Virus record (IMG/VR): IMGVR_UViG_3300022602_000310
Location: 1 to 29,421 of that record
Length of the DNA: 29,421 bases
Source of the DNA: a virus
Reading direction: 5' to 3' (one strand)
Below, one piece after another: positions 14,131-22,205 of the stretch; within the stretch, counting starts at the first letter, position 1; the number at the start of each line of letters is the position of its first letter. The notes under the pieces were generated by a model. The model saw only the letters and a program-made list of their open reading frames with translations. It searched no databases and was not told the origin of the DNA. The position numbers were made by a program, and so were the translations under genes.

Positions 14131-14930
14131 GTGTTTGAAAATTTCACCAATGGCACTGGATTGGTTTGAGTTGATCCGATAACTTTGGTGGCCGAGCCTG
14201 GTATTGGGTTTTGGCCAAAATTAAAATAAGTCGATGCAATCACTGGCACTCGATCCATGCTGGTATCGTTGGGATATAAGAATCGCCAATTGGATGGATT
14301 GGTTTTAATGCCAGCCAATCTCGAATCCAGCACCAATCGCATCGATGCACAAGACACAATACAAACAACAGTGCGCTGCCTTTTTTGATCATCAAAATTT
14401 TCATTGATGGCCACATTGTTGATGATGCCTTGGTATCTTTGGAAAAACTGTTGTACACCGCCAATGGTTTCAATTTGATTGCTGGCATCGAGAAATCCAC
14501 GCCAAATTTTTACAGTGCTGCCTTTGACTGGTGATGCCAATATCAGTGAAACCACATTGATATCTAGTCCAGACAAAGATAACTTTATATCCACACTACT
14601 GGCTTTCATATCTTGCTGAATTTCACTCACGCCAAGATATGTGCCATAACCAGCATATCTGATCCCATTGATTGTGACTGGGCCAGCTGCATTACAGAAT
14701 GTAAATATCTGCTGCGCTTTACCTGTTCCTGATCCCACGCCAGTAGCCGTGAATGTCACTCCGACTGTATTGGATGATGCACCGATAGCTGTAAAATCAG
14801 TCGTGCCAACAACAAAAATAGTATAAGTGCTGCCAACAATAAATTCTCCAGCATAAACTGTAAGAATCAATTCGACAAATTCAGCATATCGAATTGAACT
14901 GGATCCAAGTGCTGCAATTGCTGTTGACAT
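14127..14930 (-). CDS. Minor tail / tip protein with an inserted small domain
   Basis: The 267-residue protein has a main part recognisable as a distal tail or baseplate protein of gpL/DUF2163-like position (YLGVSEIQQDMKASSVDIKL; SRLAGIKTNPSNWRFLYPND; SMDRVPVIASTYFNFG). Near the N-terminus, about residues 28-75, lies a distinct module containing TIFVVGTTDFTAIGASSNTV, which is widespread as a mobile insert in unrelated phage structural proteins. The protein lacks the cysteine cluster of lambda gpL. It probably builds the tail tip below the tape measure and above the J-like protein. Confidence 0.65.
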   Translation of the reverse strand: MSTAIAALGSSSIRYAEFVELILTVYAGEFIVGSTYTIFVVGTTDFTAIGASSNTVGVTFTATGVGSGTGKAQQIFTFCNAAGPVTINGIRYAGYGTYLGVSEIQQDMKASSVDIKLSLSGLDINVVSLILASPVKGSTVKIWRGFLDASNQIETIGGVQQFFQRYQGIINNVAINENFDDQKRQRTVVCIVSCASMRLVLDSRLAGIKTNPSNWRFLYPNDTSMDRVPVIASTYFNFGQNPIPGSATKVIGSTQTNPVPLVKFSNT

Positions 14931-14932
14931 AA

Positions 14933-15535
14933 TTATCCTGTAATGTATTCACGAAATACAAATGGCCCAGACCATTCGACAAATGCACCATTGGTCATTG
15001 GTGTCAATGAGTATGTGGGACATTGCTCGGCCACCACATAAAACGAACACGCATTGCCCAAAAGAACTGGTGCAGCCGATGTCGGTTCGCCAATCAATGG
15101 TCGATTAATATAAATTACTGATCCAGTCGAATCGTTGGTAATCTTGTAAACATAACCATTGATGGATATGAAATCGCCAGCCTTATAAGTGCCATTTGAG
15201 GTTAAATTGATTGTTTGGCTGTTGGGTGTTGGTGTGCCACTTAAACTGGCCACTGTGGCCGTTCCTTGGTTTTGCGTGAACCATGATAACTGGCTCGATG
15301 CAAATGTAATGTAATCGGGCAGTTGCCGATCCAAATTATCAATGGCTTGGATAATGTCTCTGACCTGTGGGTAATACAAAAAATTATGTGGGACTATTGT
15401 AAAAACCCATGGCACTGATGTTAAGTATTGAGCCACTGTGACTTGCCCTGATCGTGACACTTGTTGGCCAATCATCCTACGATTATTTACTGTCATCTTT
15501 TGTTGAATATCAACAATGTTTTGGAAACCAGCCAT
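14933..15535 (-). CDS. Distal/minor tail protein (200 aa)
   Basis: The likely start is the ATG at 15535 (MAGFQNIVDIQQKMTVNNRR), a TAATG overlap with the tape measure stop; an upstream in-frame start at 15592 would lie inside that gene. The protein has PWVFTIVPHNFLYYPQVRDI and a beta-hairpin-rich middle (AGDFISINGYVYKITNDSTG), ending in FVEWSGPFVFREYITG. Its place right after the tape measure matches the M or distal-tail position of lambda-like operons. No direct family identification is possible from memory. Confidence 0.65.
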   Translation of the reverse strand: MAGFQNIVDIQQKMTVNNRRMIGQQVSRSGQVTVAQYLTSVPWVFTIVPHNFLYYPQVRDIIQAIDNLDRQLPDYITFASSQLSWFTQNQGTATVASLSGTPTPNSQTINLTSNGTYKAGDFISINGYVYKITNDSTGSVIYINRPLIGEPTSAAPVLLGNACSFYVVAEQCPTYSLTPMTNGAFVEWSGPFVFREYITG

Positions 15536-17472
15536 TATGTTCTGCTCCTCGTTGTGGCAATGTTTTTGGTAGCATATTGATTGGCCGCCCAAATCGCACC
15601 AGAACTGCCATATAGCCTATCCTCAAACGATTTGGTGTCAATGGCTTGTATATAGTTGTTTGTGATGTTTTGAGTTGATCCACCAATCCCCATCAATTTA
15701 TTGTTGGGGATAACAGTACCTGATCCTTTAGGGACAATCAATTCTGGGCCTTGTTCTCCCACCAAATATGGTGTTCCACCAGATACATCACCACCAACTG
15801 CTTTAGGCCCACCAAAATAACTGGAAATGCTCATTGTGCCTTCACCTGGTACTGACACATTGCCAGATTGGAAAAAACTACTAAATACACTTCCACCTAA
15901 TCCACTAAATAATTGAGTGGCTTGAGCTTTAATTTGAATAGCAATTAAATCTTGAATAATGCTAGCAGCCAAACTAGAAAAACTAATTTTTCCAGTTTTT
16001 GCAAAATTCTCCAATGCTGTTGACATTGAATCCACAATTGTGTTGAATGATTTTCTGCCAGCATCGGCCATTGTTTGTGCATTATCTCGATATTGAGCAA
16101 ATGCTTCATTCCATCCAGTGCTGAATTCTGTTCTTGCCTTTTGATTGGCTGCGACTACTTTTTCAGTTTTAGCAATGTAATCAGTGGTTGAAAATTCAAC
16201 CAATTCTTTTTGTCTTTTTAATTCATTTTCTAATTCGCTTGCACCTGGCTTATTTTTATCAATTAATGCCATTTTTTGATTAATGGCATCCAATGTTTTT
16301 TGACGCTCATTCAATACTTGATTGATGGCATCTTGCATTTCTTTTTCGTTTTTTGTTATATCTTTATCTAATTCTTTTTGTCCTAATATTTTTAAATTTA
16401 ATTCTTCCCTATTTTGATAGGCAGCAAATAATTCTTTTTCTGCTAATAATTGTTTTGAATAACTTTCAACAACATTTCTTTTTGCATCTTCTTGTTTTTT
16501 GGGTGTTGATACTTTTTCATTTGCATCATTAATTTTTTTCATTGATGCAACATACTCATCAGAATCTTTTGCCCATTCTGTCGTGAACTCATTCAAATTA
16601 TCGGTGAGCTGCTTGAAAAATGTGCCCTGTGTATAACTCCGAATATCAAAAAGAGTGTACAGATCCTTGGCCAACAATTTAATGATGCTGCCAAAATGCT
16701 GAAATGCTGTAACAGCTGCTTCAACAAAATCGCCAATTGCTTGGGCACCAATTTTGAGCCAGCCAAAAAACATTTCCATCATGGTGCCAGTTTTATGAAA
16801 ACTATCATAAACCGCATTCATTGTCGGTATAAATGCATTGGTGAATTGTAATGATAGATTTCTGCTCGATGCATCGAGCTTGAGTGACAATTCATGGGCT
16901 TGATCGATGGCATTGGCATATTTGTCCATGGTGCCTTTGCTTTCGGCCATAGTGGCTGCCAAGCCTTTTAGATCCACTCCCCTAATCGATTTGCCCAATG
17001 TTTCAAATGCAAGGCCATTTCGCTCGGCTGAATCCTTCATATTGCCAAGAGCTGATACAGTCTTTTCAAATAAATCCTGTTCAGACAAATGCTTTAAATC
17101 ATTAAGGGAAACCCCTAATTTCTCAAATGATGTCTGAGCCTTGGCATTGCCCTGGACTGCTGACTCTAGCTTGGATGTGAATCCAGAATAGATTTTGCTG
17201 GTGGCATCGGCTGAACCGCCATTTTCCTCAAGAGCCTTGGCCAGCTCCAAAACCGATGCTGTGGCCACATCATTGGCTTTGGCAGTCTCCACAATCTTGT
17301 TGGAAAACTCCATTGCTGATTTGGTCATTTCAACAAATGCAGCCACTGACAAAATTTCGGGAATATATTCTTTTAAATCTTTGAGTGAGTTTTTGGCCTC
17401 AGAAATGCCTTTTCTGAATTCGGTGGTATCAAGTCCCAGTTGGGCACCTAAACCAGCAATAATATTGGCCAT
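15535..17472 (-). CDS. Tail tape measure protein (lambda family)
   Basis: At 645 residues this is a mid-sized tape measure. The N-terminus (MANIIAGLGAQLGLDTTEFR) and coiled-coil first half are typical, with hydrophobic spans near residues 230-270 (IGDFVEAAVTAFQHFG). The C-terminus has the signature GGDVSGGTPYLVGEQGPELI of lambda-family tape measures. The protein sets tail length and helps DNA entry; by the usual rule of about 0.15 nm per residue the tail would be near 95-100 nm. Its start overlaps the GT stop (TAATG). The middle third is strikingly AT-rich compared with both ends. Confidence 0.92.
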   Translation of the reverse strand: MANIIAGLGAQLGLDTTEFRKGISEAKNSLKDLKEYIPEILSVAAFVEMTKSAMEFSNKIVETAKANDVATASVLELAKALEENGGSADATSKIYSGFTSKLESAVQGNAKAQTSFEKLGVSLNDLKHLSEQDLFEKTVSALGNMKDSAERNGLAFETLGKSIRGVDLKGLAATMAESKGTMDKYANAIDQAHELSLKLDASSRNLSLQFTNAFIPTMNAVYDSFHKTGTMMEMFFGWLKIGAQAIGDFVEAAVTAFQHFGSIIKLLAKDLYTLFDIRSYTQGTFFKQLTDNLNEFTTEWAKDSDEYVASMKKINDANEKVSTPKKQEDAKRNVVESYSKQLLAEKELFAAYQNREELNLKILGQKELDKDITKNEKEMQDAINQVLNERQKTLDAINQKMALIDKNKPGASELENELKRQKELVEFSTTDYIAKTEKVVAANQKARTEFSTGWNEAFAQYRDNAQTMADAGRKSFNTIVDSMSTALENFAKTGKISFSSLAASIIQDLIAIQIKAQATQLFSGLGGSVFSSFFQSGNVSVPGEGTMSISSYFGGPKAVGGDVSGGTPYLVGEQGPELIVPKGSGTVIPNNKLMGIGGSTQNITNNYIQAIDTKSFEDRLYGSSGAIWAANQYATKNIATTRSRT

Positions 17473-18307
17473 TATTTCACCTCAAATAAATGTGTCGGGC
17501 AATCTGGTGCCATCATTGCAAATGCCAAGAGTTTTTGATTGGCTGTTTCCTTTTTATCCTCCTCGCTCAATGGTGGATAAATATAGTCATAAGCCCTTGA
17601 AATTATATCCTCGAGTGTATAGGGTGACTTGCCTTTGGGCAACATTTTATTGAATTGCCCAGCTGTGAGATTTCCCAAAACCTCCAAAACGCCACGATTA
17701 CCAATTAAGCCATCGGCATACATAATGGCAATGTCGTTGAATGTGCCCTCGTCAATTGCTGCTGGATCGGCCCCATGGGCTGTGATGTAGGCTTTGACTT
17801 GCCTACGAACCGATCCAATTATTTTCCCTTGGTGGCCGTGTAATTAGGTGAAATTACGCTATTGATCTGCTCGATCAATTCCATTTGAATTGAAAAGGGG
17901 AATAATTCCTCGATGTCGGCATAGGTGATCGAGGCCATATCAAAATCTTTATTCTCTGGCACCAATAATCGCACCAGCTCAGTAATCCTGTTTTCAGTCA
18001 AAACCTTATTTCTCGATGTCTCTTTGATCGATGTGCCCTTGACCTCGATGTCATTATCCAAGTATTTGATATCTGGATCATTTTCATATTTGGCTCGATT
18101 GTCCAAAAACTCCTTGGACATATCCTCATAATACTTTTGAGCCTTGGCCTCGTCAATGATCTTGACTCGCTCAAACATGGCATCAGTTTCGCTTGTCAAT
18201 GGCACTTTGACCTTGAATGTGTGGCCATTCAATTCAAATGATTTGATCCTGAGTGAATCTTTGTTTTCTGTAAATTTTTGGCCAAAAGCATTTGCAAGTT
18301 GATTCAT
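17472..18307 (-). CDS. Tail assembly chaperone GT fusion made by -1 frameshift
   Basis: Reading starts at 18307 as the G protein, slips back one base at GGGAAAA (17828-17822) and continues from 17822 to a stop at 17472. This gives 162 + 116 = 278 residues. The extension begins IIGSVRRQVKAYITAHGADP and includes MYADGLIGNRGVLEVLGNLT; it has no start codon suited to independent expression. In lambda the GT fusion binds the tape measure while the G part coats it during tail polymerisation. Lying directly before the tape measure gene is the classic arrangement. Here the frame continuity is exact, with no stop between slip site and 17472. Confidence 0.88.
17763..17828 (-). promoter_or_regulatory. 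Programmed -1 frameshift signal (slippery site plus nested stem)
   Basis: The minus-strand heptamer GGGAAAA at 17828-17822 is in the correct X XXY YYZ phase for the G frame (AAG GGA AAA then TAA). Four bases later an 8-pair stem TGGATCGG (17817-17810) with CCGATCCA (17770-17763) encloses a second 6-pair hairpin, GTAGGC with GCCTAC (17806-17801 with 17792-17787, loop of 8). Both parts match the usual layout of phage tail-chaperone frameshift sites. Confidence 0.88.
17819..18307 (-). CDS. Tail assembly chaperone G
   Basis: The 162-residue protein begins MNQLANAFGQKFTENKDSLR with a KSFELNGHTFKVKVPLTSET strand region that is typical of G-like chaperones, followed by acidic helical segments and LFPFSIQMELIEQINSVI near the end. 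It terminates at TAA directly after the slippery heptamer. It would be made in excess over the GT fusion and help load tail tube subunits on the tape measure. It overlaps the upstream HK97-gp10-like gene by ATGA. Confidence 0.85.
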   Translation of the reverse strand: MNQLANAFGQKFTENKDSLRIKSFELNGHTFKVKVPLTSETDAMFERVKIIDEAKAQKYYEDMSKEFLDNRAKYENDPDIKYLDNDIEVKGTSIKETSRNKVLTENRITELVRLLVPENKDFDMASITYADIEELFPFSIQMELIEQINSVISPNYTATKGK

Positions 18308-18870
18308 TTTCCTGTTCCCATGTGTTTTGATTTGTATTTTATTAATGCGTCTTTTAAATCGCCAGCCAATGAATTGGTCACTTGAACTGCATTGCTTTCA
18401 AGTGCTGGCCGAATGAATGGACTGCCCTCGCCCTTGAGCCATCTGGCTGTGCCAAACTCGATGGCAAATGCCCTGGCATCACTGACCATATGCTGCAATT
18501 TGTTGGTCTTTTTGTTTTTGAATGTCTTGGACAAAAGTCTTTTTTCGCCTTCGACATCGGGTTGGAATTTCTTGCCTGGTGCGACTGTCACTCTGGATAT
18601 CATCACCATTGTGGGTGTAGAGTACAGTGAATGCTTGTCTTTGCTGGTAGGTTTTCTGGCCTCAATTTGCAGCGACTTAATGAGCTGGCCAGTATCAATG
18701 TGTGGCTCCAAAAGCACTCGAGCTGTTTCCAACACTGGATTCATGGCTGCTCGACAAGCATTTTTTAAAATATTATTGGCATCCTTTTCACCAAAATCAT
18801 CATCGATCTGATCAAGCAAATCCTCAAATTCCTTGAATCCAGACCATTCGATTTTGATATCAGTGGCCAT
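18304..18870 (-). CDS. HK97-gp10-like tail completion/connector protein
   Basis: The 188-residue protein starts MATDIKIEWSGFKEFEDLLD and has the family hallmark in its C-terminal part, RAFAIEFGTARWLKGEGSPF followed by IRPALESN, where the fixed phrases are EFGT and PFIRPALE. HK97-gp10 proteins act at the junction of head and tail. Usually they are coded before the tail tube gene; here the gene lies after it, next to the chaperones. It begins exactly after the stop of the 76-residue ORF. Confidence 0.85.
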   Translation of the reverse strand: MATDIKIEWSGFKEFEDLLDQIDDDFGEKDANNILKNACRAAMNPVLETARVLLEPHIDTGQLIKSLQIEARKPTSKDKHSLYSTPTMVMISRVTVAPGKKFQPDVEGEKRLLSKTFKNKKTNKLQHMVSDARAFAIEFGTARWLKGEGSPFIRPALESNAVQVTNSLAGDLKDALIKYKSKHMGTGK

Positions 18871-19101
18871 TTAATTGAGCTTTCCAATGATGATTTTTTT
18901 GAAAATCATGCTATTGAGCTGGATGACGTAATCGACCACTTCCTCTGGGGTCATCGAGTCGGCATGATGTTTGGCAATATCAAACGCCAAATTAATACCA
19001 GTAATTTTTTGTTGAGAAAAACCAAACCAGTCTTTTTTACCTGACTCGGCTTGGTTTATCAAATATCCCAAAAGATCATTATTGTTTTGTATTATTGTCA
19101 T
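18871..19101 (-). CDS. Small protein between tail tube and gp10-like genes (76 aa)
   Basis: The product, MTIIQNNNDLLGYLINQAES onwards, is helical with KKDWFGFSQQKITGINLAFD and a C-terminal SMTPEEVVDYVIQLNSMIFK. I do not recognise a family. The gene ends one base before the next start and begins 6 bases after the tail tube stop, so it is part of the tail operon and probably an assembly factor. No membrane span or signal peptide is visible. Confidence 0.7.
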   Translation of the reverse strand: MTIIQNNNDLLGYLINQAESGKKDWFGFSQQKITGINLAFDIAKHHADSMTPEEVVDYVIQLNSMIFKKIIIGKLN

Positions 19102-19107
19102 TTTGTT

Positions 19108-19629
19108 TTATGTGTTGTTTGACCAGCCGTACAAATTACCTCTGGGGTGAATGCTGAATGTGCATTTTGCCTCGGCCTTGGTGTTCATATCAATTTTAAA
19201 CTCTGATACTCGACCGATGAATGCATAAGCCACTGTATTCGCACCAGCTGTGGCAGCCACCACAAAAGTCCGATCAATCACGCCAGAATAGGCATCAGCT
19301 CTCATCAAAAGCAAACCAGCATCTGATGGATTCCATGCAGCCACAATAGTCATCGATGTGGGCTTGGCTTGAGTTGGAATAATGTCGGATTGTCTTGATC
19401 CAGCCACTGCAAAATTGACTGATGCATCATCTTGGCCAAATGCTGGAATGTCCTCCACAAGCAATTGCTCGCCAGTAGTGCCAGTGCCGTTGGCAATAGT
19501 GCCAACAATAGGAGCCACTTCCCCAGTCCAAGTGGACAATTGGGTCAATGTTAATGGGGTTGGAGTTGCTCCAGTTTGACACCAGAGTGACGCACTAAAG
19601 CCAGGTAAAACTTGATTTGGTAATGCCAT
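19108..19629 (-). CDS. Major tail (tube) protein
   Basis: The 173-residue protein begins MALPNQVLPGFSASLWCQTG and continues with beta-strand-rich, alanine/threonine-rich sequence: TPTPLTLTQLSTWTGEVAPI, TQAKPTSMTIVAAWNPSDAG, VVAATAGANTVAYAFIGRVS. It ends FSIHPRGNLYGW. This resembles the tube proteins of lambda-like siphoviruses (phage tail tube / TTP fold). The position after the tail terminator-like gene and before the chaperones supports it. It has no extra C-terminal Ig-like domain. A 43-base gap with no obvious signal precedes it. Confidence 0.8.
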   Translation of the reverse strand: MALPNQVLPGFSASLWCQTGATPTPLTLTQLSTWTGEVAPIVGTIANGTGTTGEQLLVEDIPAFGQDDASVNFAVAGSRQSDIIPTQAKPTSMTIVAAWNPSDAGLLLMRADAYSGVIDRTFVVAATAGANTVAYAFIGRVSEFKIDMNTKAEAKCTFSIHPRGNLYGWSNNT

Positions 19630-19672
19630 GATTAAATCCTTTGAGAAAAATTAAACGAATTGTTTTGTTTTA

Positions 19673-20098
19673 TCAGCATGGGATGTCCATCCGACAATCC
19701 AAGATTATCTGGTGCAATTTTACTTGATCATCATAGGTATTGTATAGCATCGAAATATCAATTTTTGATACCAAAATGCCAGCAAATGACCCATTCACAC
19801 CAAAAAATCCAGCAAATCCATGCAGAGCCTGAATGATCGTATTTGATGCGCCAAAACAATCACTCATATTGGATGCAAAAACCGATGTTTGAAACACTGG
19901 TGTGTCAATGCCTTTGTTGGATTGTGTCGGCCCTGTATAGACTGGCTGATGCACATTCCTCAATTGCCAAGTGACAAATGTTGGCTCATTAGCAAAATTC
20001 CTGTTGAAATTTGCATACACTGGCACTGGGTTAACAGTGGCAGCCAATTGATTTTGAATGCACTGGGCATAGACAACAATACTTTGCTGGGTTGTCAT
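19673..20098 (-). CDS. Tail terminator-like protein (141 aa)
   Basis: The ATG at 20098 gives an ATGA overlap with the upstream gene (MTTQQSIVVYAQCIQNQLAA); a longer in-frame start at 20128 is less likely. The C-terminal half has ILVSKIDISMLYNTYDDQVK followed by LHQIILDCRMDIPC, a pattern of strand-helix-strand that fits the U/gp-like terminators. The call relies mainly on place: between head-tail adaptor and tail tube. It would cap the tail tube and join it to the head. Confidence 0.6.
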   Translation of the reverse strand: MTTQQSIVVYAQCIQNQLAATVNPVPVYANFNRNFANEPTFVTWQLRNVHQPVYTGPTQSNKGIDTPVFQTSVFASNMSDCFGASNTIIQALHGFAGFFGVNGSFAGILVSKIDISMLYNTYDDQVKLHQIILDCRMDIPC

Positions 20099-20439
20099 AC
20101 TGCCACCGATGGTGCATTTCTGTAACACAAGAATGAAACATTCATTCTGTCGTTCGATTCCATCACATCATTGATCCGATAATCTTGGCCACGCCAGCTG
20201 ATGGAATAGTAACTTTGATTCATGGACATGGTTTGTGTGTTGGGTGTGAAATTCAAAGTGAATTTAACATTCTTTGTATAAGTCCGATCATCTCTGCTAA
20301 TTTGTGCAGCATCCCTCACATCCTGAACCAATGCTCGAGTCGCAAACCACAATGTGATTGTGGTGGTCTGCTGCCCAATACTGTCCACGCCATTGGTAAC
20401 AGTGTTGACATTGATCTGTTCAAAACGTGCAATGGCCAT
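20095..20439 (-). CDS. Head-tail adaptor (HK97 gp7/H_T_join-like)
   Basis: At 114 residues the size is right for the Phage_H_T_join family. The N-terminus MAIARFEQINVNTVTNGVDS and the middle VKFTLNFTPNTQTMSMNQSY lead to a C-terminus with SWRGQDYRINDVMESNDRMN and VSFLCYRN, which recalls the usual beta strand-turn of the adaptor fold. The position between gp6-like connector and tail terminator supports the call. Stop of the upstream gene and start of this one are adjacent. Confidence 0.75.
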   Translation of the reverse strand: MAIARFEQINVNTVTNGVDSIGQQTTTITLWFATRALVQDVRDAAQISRDDRTYTKNVKFTLNFTPNTQTMSMNQSYYSISWRGQDYRINDVMESNDRMNVSFLCYRNAPSVAV

Positions 20440-21108
20440 TTATAGCACCAATGGTTTGTAGGGTCTGAGCAATGCAGCTGCGCCCATGGGAATCTGTTTC
20501 AGATTCATTGATGTGGTATCTGATCTGTTGTTGTACAAATGCGTGAGAATCATCAGCCCAGCTTGTTGGATCACTGGATATGATGCATATGGGCTGGAAT
20601 TTGACGTATAGATAACAACAATCGGGTTTGATATTGCCTGGTTGATTTCGCTTGGAATGCTATTGCAAATCACCTTATTACCAGTTGGATCGTAAAAATA
20701 AGTCGTTGGACTGACAATTGTATAAACTGGTGGAGTGCTGCTGTCCCAATAGCCCACCTCATTGATGATAACGCCTGGGCCATATTGGGTGGATTGACTG
20801 ACTTCAGGCAAATCCAAACTGGCCTGAGTACCGCTTTCGCCATTGTAGGCACCATAATAAACACGATACTTTGTCGGGAATATGCTCATTCCCAAAAAGT
20901 CCTCAACCATCATTCTGGTGGCCAGCTCTAGCCCAGACAAATAATCATCCTGACTTTCATCATTGTATAAATTGAGCTGATTGGTGATCTGGCTTAATGT
21001 TAACCATGGGGTTGAAACATCACGATCAATCTGCTCAATTTTCTCATAAGAAAATGGATTTCTATTTGTGCCCAAAAATGGGCCATTGGTGTAACTGTCC
21101 AGAGCCAT
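20440..21108 (-). CDS. Head-tail connector (gp6-like)
   Basis: The 222-residue protein has the helical N-terminal layout of phage gp6-like connectors: DVSTPWLTLSQITNQLNLYN, then a charged DESQDDYLSGLELATRMMVE and FLGMSIFPTKYRVYYG. The C-terminal helix is VIQQAGLMILTHLYNNRSDT. It has a beta-rich insert in the middle (IINEVGYWDSSTPPVYTIVS). It would form a ring under the portal after packaging. It follows the second capsid gene by 9 bases. Confidence 0.8.
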   Translation of the reverse strand: MALDSYTNGPFLGTNRNPFSYEKIEQIDRDVSTPWLTLSQITNQLNLYNDESQDDYLSGLELATRMMVEDFLGMSIFPTKYRVYYGAYNGESGTQASLDLPEVSQSTQYGPGVIINEVGYWDSSTPPVYTIVSPTTYFYDPTGNKVICNSIPSEINQAISNPIVVIYTSNSSPYASYPVIQQAGLMILTHLYNNRSDTTSMNLKQIPMGAAALLRPYKPLVL

Positions 21109-21117
21109 TTTGAGCCT

Positions 21118-22146
21118 TTAAGTTGAAAGTCTCACGCCACCAAATACGTCACGAATTGTGCTGCAAACTCGCTTTTCAGCAAATAAAGTCAAAAATCCTG
21201 GCTGTGTTTGTTCAAACCATTGGAATGACATTTCTTCATGGTCGGCAATCGTGACAAATCGCTCCCATGCTGCCAAATAAATTGGGAAATTGCCAGCACC
21301 AATTTGCTGCATATAGGGATTGGGAATCACTCGATGGCCAAAAATATTGCCGACTGAATAGCCGTCTTTATCGCCAATTTCAAGAAATAGTGGCAAACCA
21401 CCAGAGTCCTTCAATTCACGCAAATAAGCAATGGTATTGGGATGCATCATCCATGCTGTGGATGGCATATTGTAGTATTGGGGAGGCAATGCAGCATTGA
21501 GTGCAGCAATGTCGTTATAAACAATTGTACCGCCAGTGGTGGATGACACTGTCAAAACTGTGTGAATACCATTGGTGATGGCCGATCCATTCGATCCAAA
21601 TGCAGCTGTTGATCCACTGGTATAACTATTCAAACCACGCAATCCCAATGTCCCACCATAAACAGTCGTTGTCGTGCCAGACTGGTCATTGTTCAACATC
21701 ATGGATAATGCTTCTTGCTGTGAAAACTCTAAACCGACATCGGTCAAAATGGTTTCATTCAAAGCATTGATATCGCTCAAAACTGCTGTACGAACTGGCA
21801 CTTGAGCTGCAATTGATCTGATGGGCAATTGCCAAAATGATGTGTCAGTGTTGGGTGTTCCCACGTTGGGTGTGAATGTATATCCCCAAGGATTGGTCGG
21901 ATTGGTCACATTACCAGTCTTGACCACAAATGCCTCATCTGAGCCAATGGTCATAATTTCTCTTGATCCAGCTGCTCTGAATGGGTTTGCTAAACGCAAT
22001 GCTGCAAACGCATCATCATAAATAACTCGACCACCGACACCAGAGCCTGAGCCAGTGAGTGCTGATGCCTCTTTCAAATTGATCGTCACTCGCTTTTGCT
22101 TTGTGAGTGATTTTTGAATGGCCTCAAGAATGATGTTTGTGCTCAT
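21118..22146 (-). CDS. HK97-fold capsid protein paralogue without delta domain
   Basis: The 342-residue protein (start ATG at 22146 with GGA about 8 bases upstream; a TTG at 22158 is possible) aligns by eye with the neighbouring major capsid along almost all its length. Shared words include LKE(A/S)SALTG, LRL(A/I)NP, NNDQ, YGGT.GLRGLN and FF/LFAEKR. Its N-terminal part before LKEASALTG is only about 24 residues, so it lacks the delta-like coiled coil. It could be a minor capsid such as a vertex protein, a second major subunit, or a recent duplication. The intrinsic terminator at 22173-22201 sits directly upstream. Confidence 0.85.
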   Translation of the reverse strand: MSTNIILEAIQKSLTKQKRVTINLKEASALTGSGSGVGGRVIYDDAFAALRLANPFRAAGSREIMTIGSDEAFVVKTGNVTNPTNPWGYTFTPNVGTPNTDTSFWQLPIRSIAAQVPVRTAVLSDINALNETILTDVGLEFSQQEALSMMLNNDQSGTTTTVYGGTLGLRGLNSYTSGSTAAFGSNGSAITNGIHTVLTVSSTTGGTIVYNDIAALNAALPPQYYNMPSTAWMMHPNTIAYLRELKDSGGLPLFLEIGDKDGYSVGNIFGHRVIPNPYMQQIGAGNFPIYLAAWERFVTIADHEEMSFQWFEQTQPGFLTLFAEKRVCSTIRDVFGGVRLST

Positions 22147-22172
22147 AAATAAATCCAAAAAATTTTAATGAT

Positions 22173-22201
22173 AAAAAGGTAGGGGAGCAATGCTCCCCCA
22201 C
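22173..22201 (-). terminator. Intrinsic terminator between the two capsid genes
   Basis: On the minus strand the RNA would read a 10-pair stem, GUGGGGGAGC with GCUCCCCUAC (one G-U pair), loop AUU, then C and five U's (22177-22173). It lies 4 bases after the stop of the first capsid gene. It should lower, not abolish, transcription into the second capsid gene and the rest of the late operon. Confidence 0.85.
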
Positions 22202-22205
22202 ACTT

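Noticed and set aside
17472-17723. Independent 83-aa gene starting at 17723
   Set aside because: There is no ribosome-binding site at this ATG, and the frame continues upstream without stop to the slippery site, so it is the T part of the GT fusion.
20145-20165. tRNA-like T-arm word GTTCGATTCC
   Set aside because: It lies in the conserved coding end of the head-tail adaptor and no acceptor or anticodon arms fit around it.
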